Positions 1-6,890 of a DNA stretch of 25,040 bases are shown one piece after another. The DNA is taken from contig JBBANY010000035.1 in assembly GCA_040401695.1 (NCBI GenBank), positions 1 through 25,040 on the forward strand, written 5' to 3'. The DNA is from F1-20-MAGs119 sp040401695 (GTDB lineage Bacteria; Actinomycetota; Acidimicrobiia; Acidimicrobiales; Ilumatobacteraceae). Made by a program: the position numbers and the translations under genes. Each line of letters opens with the position of its first letter. Position 1 is the first letter of the stretch. The notes under the pieces were generated by a model that did not search any database, was not told the DNA's origin, and saw only the letters and a program-made list of their open reading frames with translations.

Positions 1-327
1 GCACTCGTGCCCGACGTGCCCGGGCGAGCGATGCAGCTCGCCACCGTGCTGCGTGAATTCCGCGGCAGCGCCCACCTGGCCGCCATTCGCGCGGCGGGCC
101 TGACCTCGAAGGTTGCCCACTTCATCAAGCGCCCGAACGACGCAAAGATGTTCGGCTGGTCGGAAGACGACGTCGCGAAAGTCACCGACGCTCAGCGCGC
201 CCAGTGGGAGACCGCGGAGAAGCTCACCGACGAGATGGTGGCTCCCGCCTACGGAGTTCTCGACGCGGCCGGTCGCGCGGCGTTCCTTGCCGGCATCACG
301 GCGATGCACACAATCGCGTCCAGCTGA
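1..327 (+). CDS. SCO6745-family protein, C-terminal part (5' end outside window)
   Basis: The frame is open from base 1 to the TGA at 325-327, so the start lies upstream of the window; the internal GTG at 7 is not a likely start. The 108 visible residues include an ATVLREFRGSAHLAAIRAAG stretch followed by a FGWSEDD segment and a mostly helical tail ending in AAFLAGITAMHT. From memory this matches the C-terminal half of the SCO6745 family (about 250-290 residues, also called HTH_67), which is common in actinobacteria and has no established function. It converges on the DinB-like gene with a single base between the two stop codons. Family assignment is from pattern recognition only. Confidence 0.75.
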   Translation, partial: ALVPDVPGRAMQLATVLREFRGSAHLAAIRAAGLTSKVAHFIKRPNDAKMFGWSEDDVAKVTDAQRAQWETAEKLTDEMVAPAYGVLDAAGRAAFLAGITAMHTIASS

Positions 328-328
328 C

Positions 329-898
329 TCAGCTGGTCATCCCGTTGAGCCCAACCAGGCCGCGGGCGTGTTCGATTTCGCCCATGTGGCGCAGGCCGTG
401 CTGGTAGATCCAGCATTCGGCAGCATCGAGAACCGTGATGCCCGCCTCGCCGGCAACCCGTGCCGAATAGGTGCTGGCGATCATCGGCGGGAACGGCCGG
501 GCAATCACCACGCGGTCGAGATCGCCCGGGTCGACTTCGTCGAGCCATTCTTCGGTACGTGAGAAGACCGCGTTCATGTAGTCGATGAAAGCGGGGTAGT
601 CGCCGATGCGTTGGTGCACCATCTCGTCGACGGTCTTGTGCTTGCCGTGATCGTTGATTGACATGCCGACACGTTCCGCCCAATCGTCGTTCCAAATCGG
701 CGTCGAACCCGTCATCAGCATGAACGACGCATCGATCATGTTGACGATGTGGAAAAGGCTGAAGGCGATGGGCACCACACCGTCGCGCTCCATGTGGTTC
801 ACCTGATCGACGGTCATCGTCGCGGTGGCGTCGTGGTACAGCGAGTGCATGGCGCGCATCCGGCGACGGAGGGATTCGAGGGCGACGACGTTGCTCAT
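329..898 (-). CDS. DinB-family (DUF664-like) putative metal-dependent protein
   Basis: This 189-residue protein has the DinB/YfiT four-helix-bundle pattern. The first His is in the early helix FSLFHIVNMID (His50), and the C-terminal helix carries the paired His of HGLRHMGEIEHARG (His167, His171). In this family three His bind a divalent metal, and several members are thiol-dependent transferases (mycothiol or bacillithiol S-transferases, maleylpyruvate isomerase). The substrate cannot be told here. Its ATG overlaps the stop of the upstream VOC gene in an ATGA arrangement (895-898), so the two are co-transcribed and translationally coupled. Pairing a DinB protein with a VOC protein fits detoxification or thiol chemistry, but that is inference. 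Confidence 0.8.
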   Translation of the reverse strand: MSNVVALESLRRRMRAMHSLYHDATATMTVDQVNHMERDGVVPIAFSLFHIVNMIDASFMLMTGSTPIWNDDWAERVGMSINDHGKHKTVDEMVHQRIGDYPAFIDYMNAVFSRTEEWLDEVDPGDLDRVVIARPFPPMIASTYSARVAGEAGITVLDAAECWIYQHGLRHMGEIEHARGLVGLNGMTS

Positions 899-1248
899 GT
901 CGGACCTTGAATTTCGATGCGGTTTCCCGAGGGGTCGTGGATGAAGATCTGGTCGCTACGACCGTCGTCGTTGTGGATGCGCCGGAACGTGATCCCGTTC
1001 CGTTCCAGGTGGGTGGCCGCCTCGTCGACATCGTCGACGAGGAGAGCGAAGTGCTGCTTCTTGTCGATCGTGGCGCCCGGTGCCTCCATGATGTGCAGCT
1101 CCTGCGCACCCATGCGCAACCAGCCGCCGCGAATCTTCATCTCGGGTCGTTCGAAGGGCTGGAAGCCGAGTTTGTTCACGTAGAAGTCGAGCGAATCGTC
1201 GAGTGAGTGCACGTTCACGTTCACGTGGTGGATTCCCCGTACGCGCAT
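895..1248 (-). CDS. VOC-family (glyoxalase/bleomycin-resistance fold) protein
   Basis: This 117-residue single-domain vicinal-oxygen-chelate protein starts MRVRGIHHVNVNVHSLDDS. It shows the two beta-alpha-beta-beta-beta halves of the fold: His7/His8 in the first strand, LHIMEAP mid-domain, KQHFALLVDDVDEA (His66) opening the second half, and IHDPSGNRIEIQ with a terminal Glu (Glu112). These are the usual metal-ligand positions of glyoxalase I-like enzymes. The start at 1248 is supported by a TATAGT box at 1255-1260, six bases before the ATG, and by the matching N-terminus. It is the first gene of a two-gene operon with the DinB-like gene. The substrate is unknown. A longer open frame runs upstream but is antisense to the PEP-utilising gene and is rejected. 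Confidence 0.88.
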   Translation of the reverse strand: MRVRGIHHVNVNVHSLDDSLDFYVNKLGFQPFERPEMKIRGGWLRMGAQELHIMEAPGATIDKKQHFALLVDDVDEAATHLERNGITFRRIHNDDGRSDQIFIHDPSGNRIEIQGPT

Positions 1249-1254
1249 AACGCA

Positions 1255-1260
1255 ACTATA
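1255..1260 (-). promoter_or_regulatory. -10 box of the VOC/DinB operon, leaderless
   Basis: Read on the minus strand the box is TATAGT, then six bases, then the ATG at 1248. This spacing puts the transcription start at or next to the A of the ATG. No Shine-Dalgarno sequence is present. No convincing -35 was seen. Confidence 0.6.
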
Positions 1261-1302
1261 CGTCGGGCTGCCGCGGCTTTTCTCCCGCGACGCAGCGCCG
1301 AA

Positions 1303-1308
1303 TAACGT
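1303..1308 (+). promoter_or_regulatory. -10 box of the PEP-utilising gene, leaderless
   Basis: TAACGT is followed by six bases (TGACCC) and the ATG at 1315, and there is no Shine-Dalgarno sequence. The same box and spacing occurs before the SDR at 11543, which strengthens the reading. Confidence 0.6.
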
Positions 1309-1314
1309 TGACCC

Positions 1315-3039
1315 ATGGACCGCTGGATCGCAGACACAGACCCCGGAGTGAAGTTCCCTGCATGGACACGCGGTAATGCCGCCGACGTGTTCCCCGATCC
1401 GGCATCGCCCTTCTTTGCGACGACGTATCTGCGTGCATCGCTCGGAAAGGGTCTCGTCGACGCATACAGCACGATCGGCGTCTTCGACTGGGACGAAGTC
1501 GAGAATCCCGTCGACCCGACGATGTTCGGCGTGTTCGGCGGCTACATCTACAACCCGTTGTCGTACACCCGCTTGTTCGGTGCGCGCATGCCTGGCGCGT
1601 CGCCCGAAGCCATCGACAAGGCATTCTTCGACGAGCGCGACGAGGTGCCGGTCTACGAGGCGGAGCCGTGGCACGAATCGCAGCGTCATGCCGACAAGTT
1701 GGGTGCCACTGCTGCATGGGTGTTGACCACCGATTCGTACCCGCAGATCGAGGCCGACAAGGTCATGGCCGACACGGCGCGTGCGACGCGCCCCGACTTC
1801 TCCACGCTCGACAACTTCGAGTTGATGAACCGCGCGCGGTCGATGGTGCCCCTGTTGCGTCAGGCGATGATGACCGGAATGATCTCGTCGACACTCTCGT
1901 CGATCGGAACCGGTGTTCTCGGGGCGATCACCGAGGCACTCGGCGATCCGTCGATGTCCGTGCGGCTGCTCGCAGGTATCGAAGCCGACTCGGCCGAGCC
2001 CCCGCGGGCGATCTGGAAACTGTCCCGTTTGGTTCGCGCGTCGAAAGAAGTCGGTGCCGAATTCGACGGGGGAGTGGTGGGCCTCACCGATCGTCTGCGT
2101 GCTTCGTCGTCCGCCGAAGTGAAGAAATTCGTGGCGGCACTCGACGATTTCCTCTTTCACTTCGGGTCGCGCGGACCGGCCGAGTGGGACGTCATTGCCC
2201 TGTCGTGGGAGGCGAAGCCCGACGTGGCTCTTGCGATCGTCGATCGCATGCGCCTCATGACCGACGCCGACGATCCTGCCGCGCGGCGGGCCGAAGCAGT
2301 CGCTGAGCGGGATCGCGTGCTCGCGGACGTGCGCGCGAAGCTCTCGGGCGACGCCGAGACTCTGGGAACCTTCGAGGCCGGCATGCGCGCTTCGACGCTG
2401 TTCCTCAGCGCGCGCGAGCGTTACAAGGCGAACTGCATCAAGTTGGTGGGTGAGATCCGCGAACCGATGCGCGAGATCGCCCGTCGACTGGTTGCGCAGG
2501 GCCTTTTGCGCGAAGTCGAGCACATCTTCATGTTGATGGCCGACGAAGTCGACGAATTCGGCATTCATCCCGACCGTTACACCCAGAAACTCGCCGAGCG
2601 TCACGCGGCCTACCGCACCCTGTTCGACGTCGAGCCGCCCTTTGCCGTCGATGGAAAGGTCGCACCGATTTCGCAGTGGAAGCAGCGCACCGCGGCCCAG
2701 GTGACGATCGCGAAGTCGGGTGACGTTCTGCGCGGTGTCGCTGCCTCGAGCGGCGTCGCCACGGGAACGGCCCGCGTCATTCTCGATCCCGCACAGCTCG
2801 ACGACTTCGAGCCGGGTGACGTTCTGATCGCGCCACAGACGGACCCGTCGTGGGCACCGCTCTTCCTCGCGGCATCCGCCGTCGTCGTGAACGTTGGTGC
2901 GGTCGGCAGCCACGCCATGATCGCATCACGAGAACTCGGCATCCCCTGTGTTCCGTCGGTCGAAAACGCCACGGCAAGGATTCCGAGTGGTGTCACGGTG
3001 ACCGTCGACGGGAATACCGGGACGGTCACCGTCCACTGA
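1315..3039 (+). CDS. PEP-utilising-enzyme mobile-domain protein without ATP-grasp domain
   Basis: The protein has 574 residues. The last ~95 are a PEP-utilising-enzyme mobile (swivelling His) domain: GVAASSGVATGTARV, then a PGDVLIAPQTDPSWAPLF segment, then GSHAMIASRELGIPCV, in which His533 is the phospho-carrier position. The central part has FHFGSRGPAEWD, resembling the linker/substrate region of rifampicin phosphotransferase-like enzymes, whose usual motif is a GHRGP-type stretch. In that family an N-terminal ATP-grasp domain phosphorylates the swivelling His. Here I see no ATP-grasp motifs in the first ~300 residues, so the protein resembles a free-standing substrate-plus-His subunit, as in split phosphotransferases. 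Substrate and partner are unknown. It diverges from the VOC operon. Confidence 0.72.
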   Translation: MDRWIADTDPGVKFPAWTRGNAADVFPDPASPFFATTYLRASLGKGLVDAYSTIGVFDWDEVENPVDPTMFGVFGGYIYNPLSYTRLFGARMPGASPEAIDKAFFDERDEVPVYEAEPWHESQRHADKLGATAAWVLTTDSYPQIEADKVMADTARATRPDFSTLDNFELMNRARSMVPLLRQAMMTGMISSTLSSIGTGVLGAITEALGDPSMSVRLLAGIEADSAEPPRAIWKLSRLVRASKEVGAEFDGGVVGLTDRLRASSSAEVKKFVAALDDFLFHFGSRGPAEWDVIALSWEAKPDVALAIVDRMRLMTDADDPAARRAEAVAERDRVLADVRAKLSGDAETLGTFEAGMRASTLFLSARERYKANCIKLVGEIREPMREIARRLVAQGLLREVEHIFMLMADEVDEFGIHPDRYTQKLAERHAAYRTLFDVEPPFAVDGKVAPISQWKQRTAAQVTIAKSGDVLRGVAASSGVATGTARVILDPAQLDDFEPGDVLIAPQTDPSWAPLFLAASAVVVNVGAVGSHAMIASRELGIPCVPSVENATARIPSGVTVTVDGNTGTVTVH

Positions 3040-3063
3040 GCGGGTATCCACTAAAAAGAATCC

Positions 3064-3528
3064 ATGCCATTGAGCAAGATTCTCGGTCCCGCCCGCTACA
3101 TCGCCATCATCGCCGTGATCGGGCTTTTGATCACGTCGGTGGCCACGTTCGGCTGGTCGATTGCCCGAACGGTGCTGTTCGTCGACGATCTCTTCCAGGG
3201 AAAGTGGCGTAGTGACGAACAGGTGGTGTCGCTGCTGAAGACGATCGACACCTACCTGCTCGCGTTGGTGCAGTTCATCATCGTCATCGGCTTGTACGAG
3301 CTCTTCATCGGCGAGCTGGACGTGCCGCAGTGGCTGAAAATCGACTCGCTCGACGACCTGAAGAAGTCGATCATCGACATCCTCGTCATTTTCGTCGCGG
3401 TCAAGGGAATCGAGGGTCTGCTGAAGCAGAAGGATCCCCTGGACGCTCTGACATTCGTCGGCGCGTCCGCGTCGCTTATTCTCGTCCTCACGCTCTTTCG
3501 AGTGGCCAAGGTGGCCGACAAGAAGTAG
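3064..3528 (+). CDS. YqhA/UPF0114-family membrane protein
   Basis: This 154-residue integral membrane protein has about four hydrophobic segments (roughly residues 10-32, 62-84, 98-118 and 128-147). It also has the family hallmark TIDTYLLALVQFIIVIGLYE followed by LFIGELD, and a later IVIFVAVKGIEGLL-like helix, here ILVIFVAVKGIEG. UPF0114 proteins are widespread and of unknown function. The ATG follows the stop of the upstream gene by 24 bases, so co-transcription is likely. There is only a weak A-rich stretch (TAAAAAG) and no clear Shine-Dalgarno sequence before the start. A functional link to the upstream phosphotransferase-like protein is not evident. Confidence 0.85.
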   Translation: MPLSKILGPARYIAIIAVIGLLITSVATFGWSIARTVLFVDDLFQGKWRSDEQVVSLLKTIDTYLLALVQFIIVIGLYELFIGELDVPQWLKIDSLDDLKKSIIDILVIFVAVKGIEGLLKQKDPLDALTFVGASASLILVLTLFRVAKVADKK

Positions 3529-3569
3529 CGGCGGGAGGTTCGCACCCTTCCGGACACGGAGGGGGAAAC

Positions 3570-5516
3570 ATGCGCTATGCCAGCCTTTTTCAGCCGATCA
3601 CCGTCGGTGGCGTCGAGCTGAAGAACCGCATCGTTCGTTCCGCTCACGGGACGTTGCTGACCGGAGAAGGTTTGATCGCCTACCACGAGGCTCGTGCCCG
3701 TGGTGGTGTTGCAATGAGCACGCTCGAGGCGACCAGCGTGCACGACAGCGCACCATCGTTGATGCCGCTCTACAACGATTCGATCATCCCGATCTACAGC
3801 GAGATCTCCGCCCGAATGCGCCCCTACGGAATGAAGATGTTCGCGCAGGTGTACCACCCGGGTGCCACGGGGCGCCCGAAGAGCGGACCGTTCCGTTATG
3901 CGGCGAGCGCGATTCCAAGCCCCAACGTGGGCCTCATTCCCATGCCGATGAGCACCGACATGATCGGCGACGTGGTGAAGGCATTCGGCGATGCGGCACG
4001 CCGCATTCGCGAGGGTGGTCTCGACGGCATCGACGTGCACGCATCGAGTGGTTACCTCCTCCAGCAGTTCATGTCACCTGCCACGAACCAGCGCGACGAC
4101 GAATACGGCGGCTCGTTCGAGAATCGCATGCGATTCCTGGTCGAAACCCTCGAAGAAATCCGTCGTGTGGTCGGCAACGATTTCTGCGTCGGTGTCCGTC
4201 TGCCGAACGAGGAGTACATTCCCGGCGGTCTGACGCCCCAGGACAACGCCGACATCGCGAAGTACGTGGAGAAGTACGTCGACTACGTGTCGTTGCACAT
4301 GGGGTCGTACTGGCGGTTCCACAAACTTCTCTCGACAATGGAAGACCCGCTCGGTCATGAGATGAAGCCCAACGAGGTCATCACGAAGGTGATCTCGAAG
4401 CCGACGATCGTCGTCGGCCGGATCATGACCCTCGATCACGCGAACCACATCGTGGAAAGCGGCGCGGGCGACATGGTCTCGATGGTGCGGGCGCTGATCG
4501 CCGATCCTGAACTCGTGAACAAGGCCCAACGCGGCGAGGAGGACCTGGTGCGGCCCTGCATCGGGTCGAACATGGGATGTGTCGCGCAGTTGATGGCAAC
4601 CGGCAAGTTGAGCTGTGTCGTCAACGTCGCGGCGGCCAACGAGTCAAACGTGCCGTTCGAGCCGGTCGCACCCGCGCCCGTGAAGAAAAAGGTGCTCGTC
4701 ATCGGAGGTGGTCCTGCGGGCCTCGAATCGGCCCGCACGGCTGCCCTGCGCGGTCATGAAGTTGTTCTCTACGAAGCGACCCGTCAGCTGGGTGGGCAGG
4801 TGGCGATCGCATCGCGGGCCCCGCACCGCAGCGACCTTGCGGCAATCACCGATTTTCTCTCGCGAGAGATCGAGCGTCTGGGCGTACGCATTCACCTCGG
4901 CACGTTTGCCGACCCCGACACGATCGCGGCCGAGAAGCCCGACGAGGTCGTCGTCGCGACGGGTTCGACGCCACGACGTGACGGGTTCCAGCTCTCCACG
5001 CCATCGACGCCGGTCAGCGGCGCGGATCTGCCCCACGTCTACACGTCGTGGGACGTGTTTGGCTTCGGTGGTCGCGCCGAGATCACAGGTGACTGTTTCA
5101 TCTACGACGACACCGGAACCTTCGAGGCGATCTCGGTCGCCGACGCGCTCGTCGATGCGGGCGCCAAGGTCACGATGGTCAGCCGATACGACTCGCTGGG
5201 GGCGATGATTCCTTTCCCGCCGGCAACCGTCGAGGCTTCCAAAGAGCGGCTCATGTCGGGCAATTTCGACTTCATCGGTGGTCACTATCTGCAGGCGATC
5301 ACGCAAGACGAGGTCCTGGTCGGCGTGCCGTTCACCGAACGCCGTCGTGCGATCCCGGCAAACACCGTCGTGCTGGTCACCTACAACCACCCGAACCGCG
5401 AGATCGCCGAATACGCGCCCGACGGTGTCAAGGTGCACATGGTCGGCGACGTGACGGGGACGAATTCGATCATGGCGTCGATTCACCAAGCGGCGGCAGC
5501 GACGCGGACGATGTGA
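3570..5516 (+). CDS. OYE-family NADH:flavin oxidoreductase with Fe-S site and FAD/NAD domain (2,4-dienoyl-CoA reductase-like)
   Basis: This 648-residue enzyme has the three-part layout of 2,4-dienoyl-CoA reductase and trimethylamine dehydrogenase. Residues ~1-325 are the FMN TIM barrel (FQPITVGGVELKNRIV near the start; YLLQQFMSPATNQRDDEYGG; ENRMRF). A cluster-binding loop at 330-349 follows, then an FAD/NAD(P) domain beginning KKKVLVIGGGPAGLES (GGGPAG at 379-384). The cluster loop reads Cys330, Ser333, Cys337, Cys349; the second position is normally Cys. Such enzymes pass hydride from NAD(P)H through FAD and the cluster to FMN to reduce or demethylate a substrate, which is unknown here. The start is supported by GGAGGGGG seven bases upstream. 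The 41-base gap to the YqhA gene suggests one transcript. Confidence 0.87.
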   Translation: MRYASLFQPITVGGVELKNRIVRSAHGTLLTGEGLIAYHEARARGGVAMSTLEATSVHDSAPSLMPLYNDSIIPIYSEISARMRPYGMKMFAQVYHPGATGRPKSGPFRYAASAIPSPNVGLIPMPMSTDMIGDVVKAFGDAARRIREGGLDGIDVHASSGYLLQQFMSPATNQRDDEYGGSFENRMRFLVETLEEIRRVVGNDFCVGVRLPNEEYIPGGLTPQDNADIAKYVEKYVDYVSLHMGSYWRFHKLLSTMEDPLGHEMKPNEVITKVISKPTIVVGRIMTLDHANHIVESGAGDMVSMVRALIADPELVNKAQRGEEDLVRPCIGSNMGCVAQLMATGKLSCVVNVAAANESNVPFEPVAPAPVKKKVLVIGGGPAGLESARTAALRGHEVVLYEATRQLGGQVAIASRAPHRSDLAAITDFLSREIERLGVRIHLGTFADPDTIAAEKPDEVVVATGSTPRRDGFQLSTPSTPVSGADLPHVYTSWDVFGFGGRAEITGDCFIYDDTGTFEAISVADALVDAGAKVTMVSRYDSLGAMIPFPPATVEASKERLMSGNFDFIGGHYLQAITQDEVLVGVPFTERRRAIPANTVVLVTYNHPNREIAEYAPDGVKVHMVGDVTGTNSIMASIHQAAAATRTM

Positions 5517-5566
5517 CAGCGGCTTTTCGGTAGGGAAGTCCGCAGCGCAACGTGTGCGGCCCTGCC

Positions 5567-5572
5567 TACGGT
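5567..5572 (+). promoter_or_regulatory. -10 box of the phosphoribosyltransferase gene, leaderless
   Basis: TACGGT is followed by seven bases and the ATG at 5580. It decides between the ATG at 5580 and the GTG at 5571, which would overlap the box. Confidence 0.45.
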
Positions 5573-5579
5573 GCCGTTC

Positions 5580-6221
5580 ATGAGATTCGAAAATCGGGCC
5601 GACGCAGGGCGTGAACTGGCCGCGCGCTTGTTGTCGTGGCACGACGCGGGCGCCGTGGTGCTTGGTCTGCCGCGAGGTGGTGTGCCAGTGGCGGCGGAGG
5701 TGGCACGCGTGTTGCACGCCCGACTCGACGTCGTGCCCGTTAGGAAATTGGGAGTGCCGTTCCAGCCCGAACTCGCCTTTGGAGCGATCGGCGAGGGCGG
5801 CGTGCGTGTCATCGAACACGACACGATGAAGTCGACGGGGATGCTCGCGAGCGAAGCGGCCGAGGCGGAGGCCTGTGAGGAGCGTGCGTTGCGGTCGCGA
5901 GTGCACCATCTGCGGGCGCTTCACCCCGCGGTGTCGCTGTTGGGCAGAACCGCGATCGTCGTGGACGACGGCATCGCCACCGGAGCCACCGCCAAGGCCG
6001 CGTGTCTGTCGGTGCGTCGACGCGGCGCGACGCACGTGGTTCTCGCGGTTCCCGTCGCACCCATGGGTTGGGCCGAGAACATCGCCGACGCCGCCGACGA
6101 ATGCGTCAGCGTGGCTGAAGAGCCGCACTTCTTCGGGGTCGGTCAGTTCTACGTCGATTTCGGTCAGGTGTCCGACGACGAGGTCGACCGCCTATTGCTG
6201 GAGAGCCGGGCCTCCGTGTAG
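5580..6221 (+). CDS. Phosphoribosyltransferase-domain protein
   Basis: The protein has 213 residues from ATG 5580. It opens RFENRADAGRELAARL, continues with VVLGLPRGGVPVAAEVA (residues 27-43), and carries the 13-residue PRPP-binding loop as TAIVVDDGIATGATA (residues 124-138), with the two adjacent acids Asp129-Asp130 and the GIATGAT turn. This is the stand-alone phosphoribosyltransferase type whose members are annotated only by fold; the substrate is not known. It converges on the APS reductase gene, and the two coding regions overlap by 30 bases (6192-6221). A TANNNT box just upstream suggests its own leaderless transcript rather than membership of the OYE operon. Confidence 0.86.
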   Translation: MRFENRADAGRELAARLLSWHDAGAVVLGLPRGGVPVAAEVARVLHARLDVVPVRKLGVPFQPELAFGAIGEGGVRVIEHDTMKSTGMLASEAAEAEACEERALRSRVHHLRALHPAVSLLGRTAIVVDDGIATGATAKAACLSVRRRGATHVVLAVPVAPMGWAENIADAADECVSVAEEPHFFGVGQFYVDFGQVSDDEVDRLLLESRASV

Positions 6222-6890
6222 GCCGCACTCCGTCTTCGACTGTCCCGCCCAACGGCCGGCCCGCTTGTCGTTCGGGTCGGAGGCGGGTGCGGTGCACGGC
6301 CAGCAGCCGATCGAGGAATAGCCGCGGTCGATGAGCGGGTGCTGCGGCAGGTCGTTGTCGATCATGTACGACGCCACGTCGGCGTCGGTCCAATTCGCGA
6401 TGGGGTTCACCTTGATCACGTCACGCAAGACGTCGTGGAAGACGATCGGAGTCTGCGCGCGCGTCGGTCCGTCATCGCGACGCAGTCCGGTCACCCACGA
6501 GGTGCGGTTCGCCAGCATGTGCTCGAGCGGGGCGACCTTCCGCACGCCGCAGCACAAGTCGGTGTCACGCATCCACAGGTCGTCGCGACCCACGTCGGAA
6601 GCCGGGGTGAGAATGCGCAGGTTTCCACCCGCACGATCGGCGAGATGCTTGGCGTACCAGATGGTCTCGGCGAACAGGTACTGGGTGTCGATGAGCGACA
6701 CCTCGATGCCCGGAACCGTGGACCACGCGAGGTGGGCGAGAATCGGGTCACCGAAGCTGGAGGTCACCGCAAGTCCGTGTCCGAACTTTTTTGCCGCCCA
6801 CGCGAGAATGTCGGCTGGTTGGGCGGTCTCGAACTCCGCGTTCAGTTCGCGGATCTCGTCGGCCTCGAGAGTCGTGCGAGTGAGTGTCAT
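6192..6890 (-). CDS. cysH: Assimilatory APS/PAPS reductase
   Basis: This 232-residue enzyme of sulfate assimilation reduces adenylylsulfate (or PAPS) to sulfite. It has the PP-loop SSFGDPILAHL (residues 44-54), an IDTQYLFAET segment, the paired cysteines DLCCGVRKVAPL (Cys113-Cys114), GCWPCT (Cys196, Cys199) and the C-terminal ECGLH (Cys222). The CC...CxxC set binds the 4Fe-4S cluster of the APS-type enzyme, and the ECGLH Cys carries the thiosulfonate intermediate. This points to APS rather than PAPS as substrate. The ATG at 6890 is chosen over a GTG at 6899 because it forms an ATGA overlap with the sulfite reductase stop and has GGAG eight bases upstream. It is the last gene of the operon. 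Confidence 0.95.
   Translation of the reverse strand: MTLTRTTLEADEIRELNAEFETAQPADILAWAAKKFGHGLAVTSSFGDPILAHLAWSTVPGIEVSLIDTQYLFAETIWYAKHLADRAGGNLRILTPASDVGRDDLWMRDTDLCCGVRKVAPLEHMLANRTSWVTGLRRDDGPTRAQTPIVFHDVLRDVIKVNPIANWTDADVASYMIDNDLPQHPLIDRGYSSIGCWPCTAPASDPNDKRAGRWAGQSKTECGLHGGPALQQ

Noticed and set aside
1209..1226. Short CACGTT-type direct repeats
   Set aside because: They encode the alternating His/Val strand (HHVNVNVHS) of the VOC protein and are explained by coding.
1249..2913. Long minus-strand open frame upstream of the VOC gene, antisense to the PEP-utilising gene
   Set aside because: Its composition is Arg/His/Gly-rich as expected for the shadow of a GC-rich gene; only the last 117 residues match a family, and they have their own start.
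4644..6128. 494-residue minus-strand frame over the OYE and phosphoribosyltransferase genes
   Set aside because: Low-complexity Arg/His-rich translation; the plus-strand genes have clear motifs.
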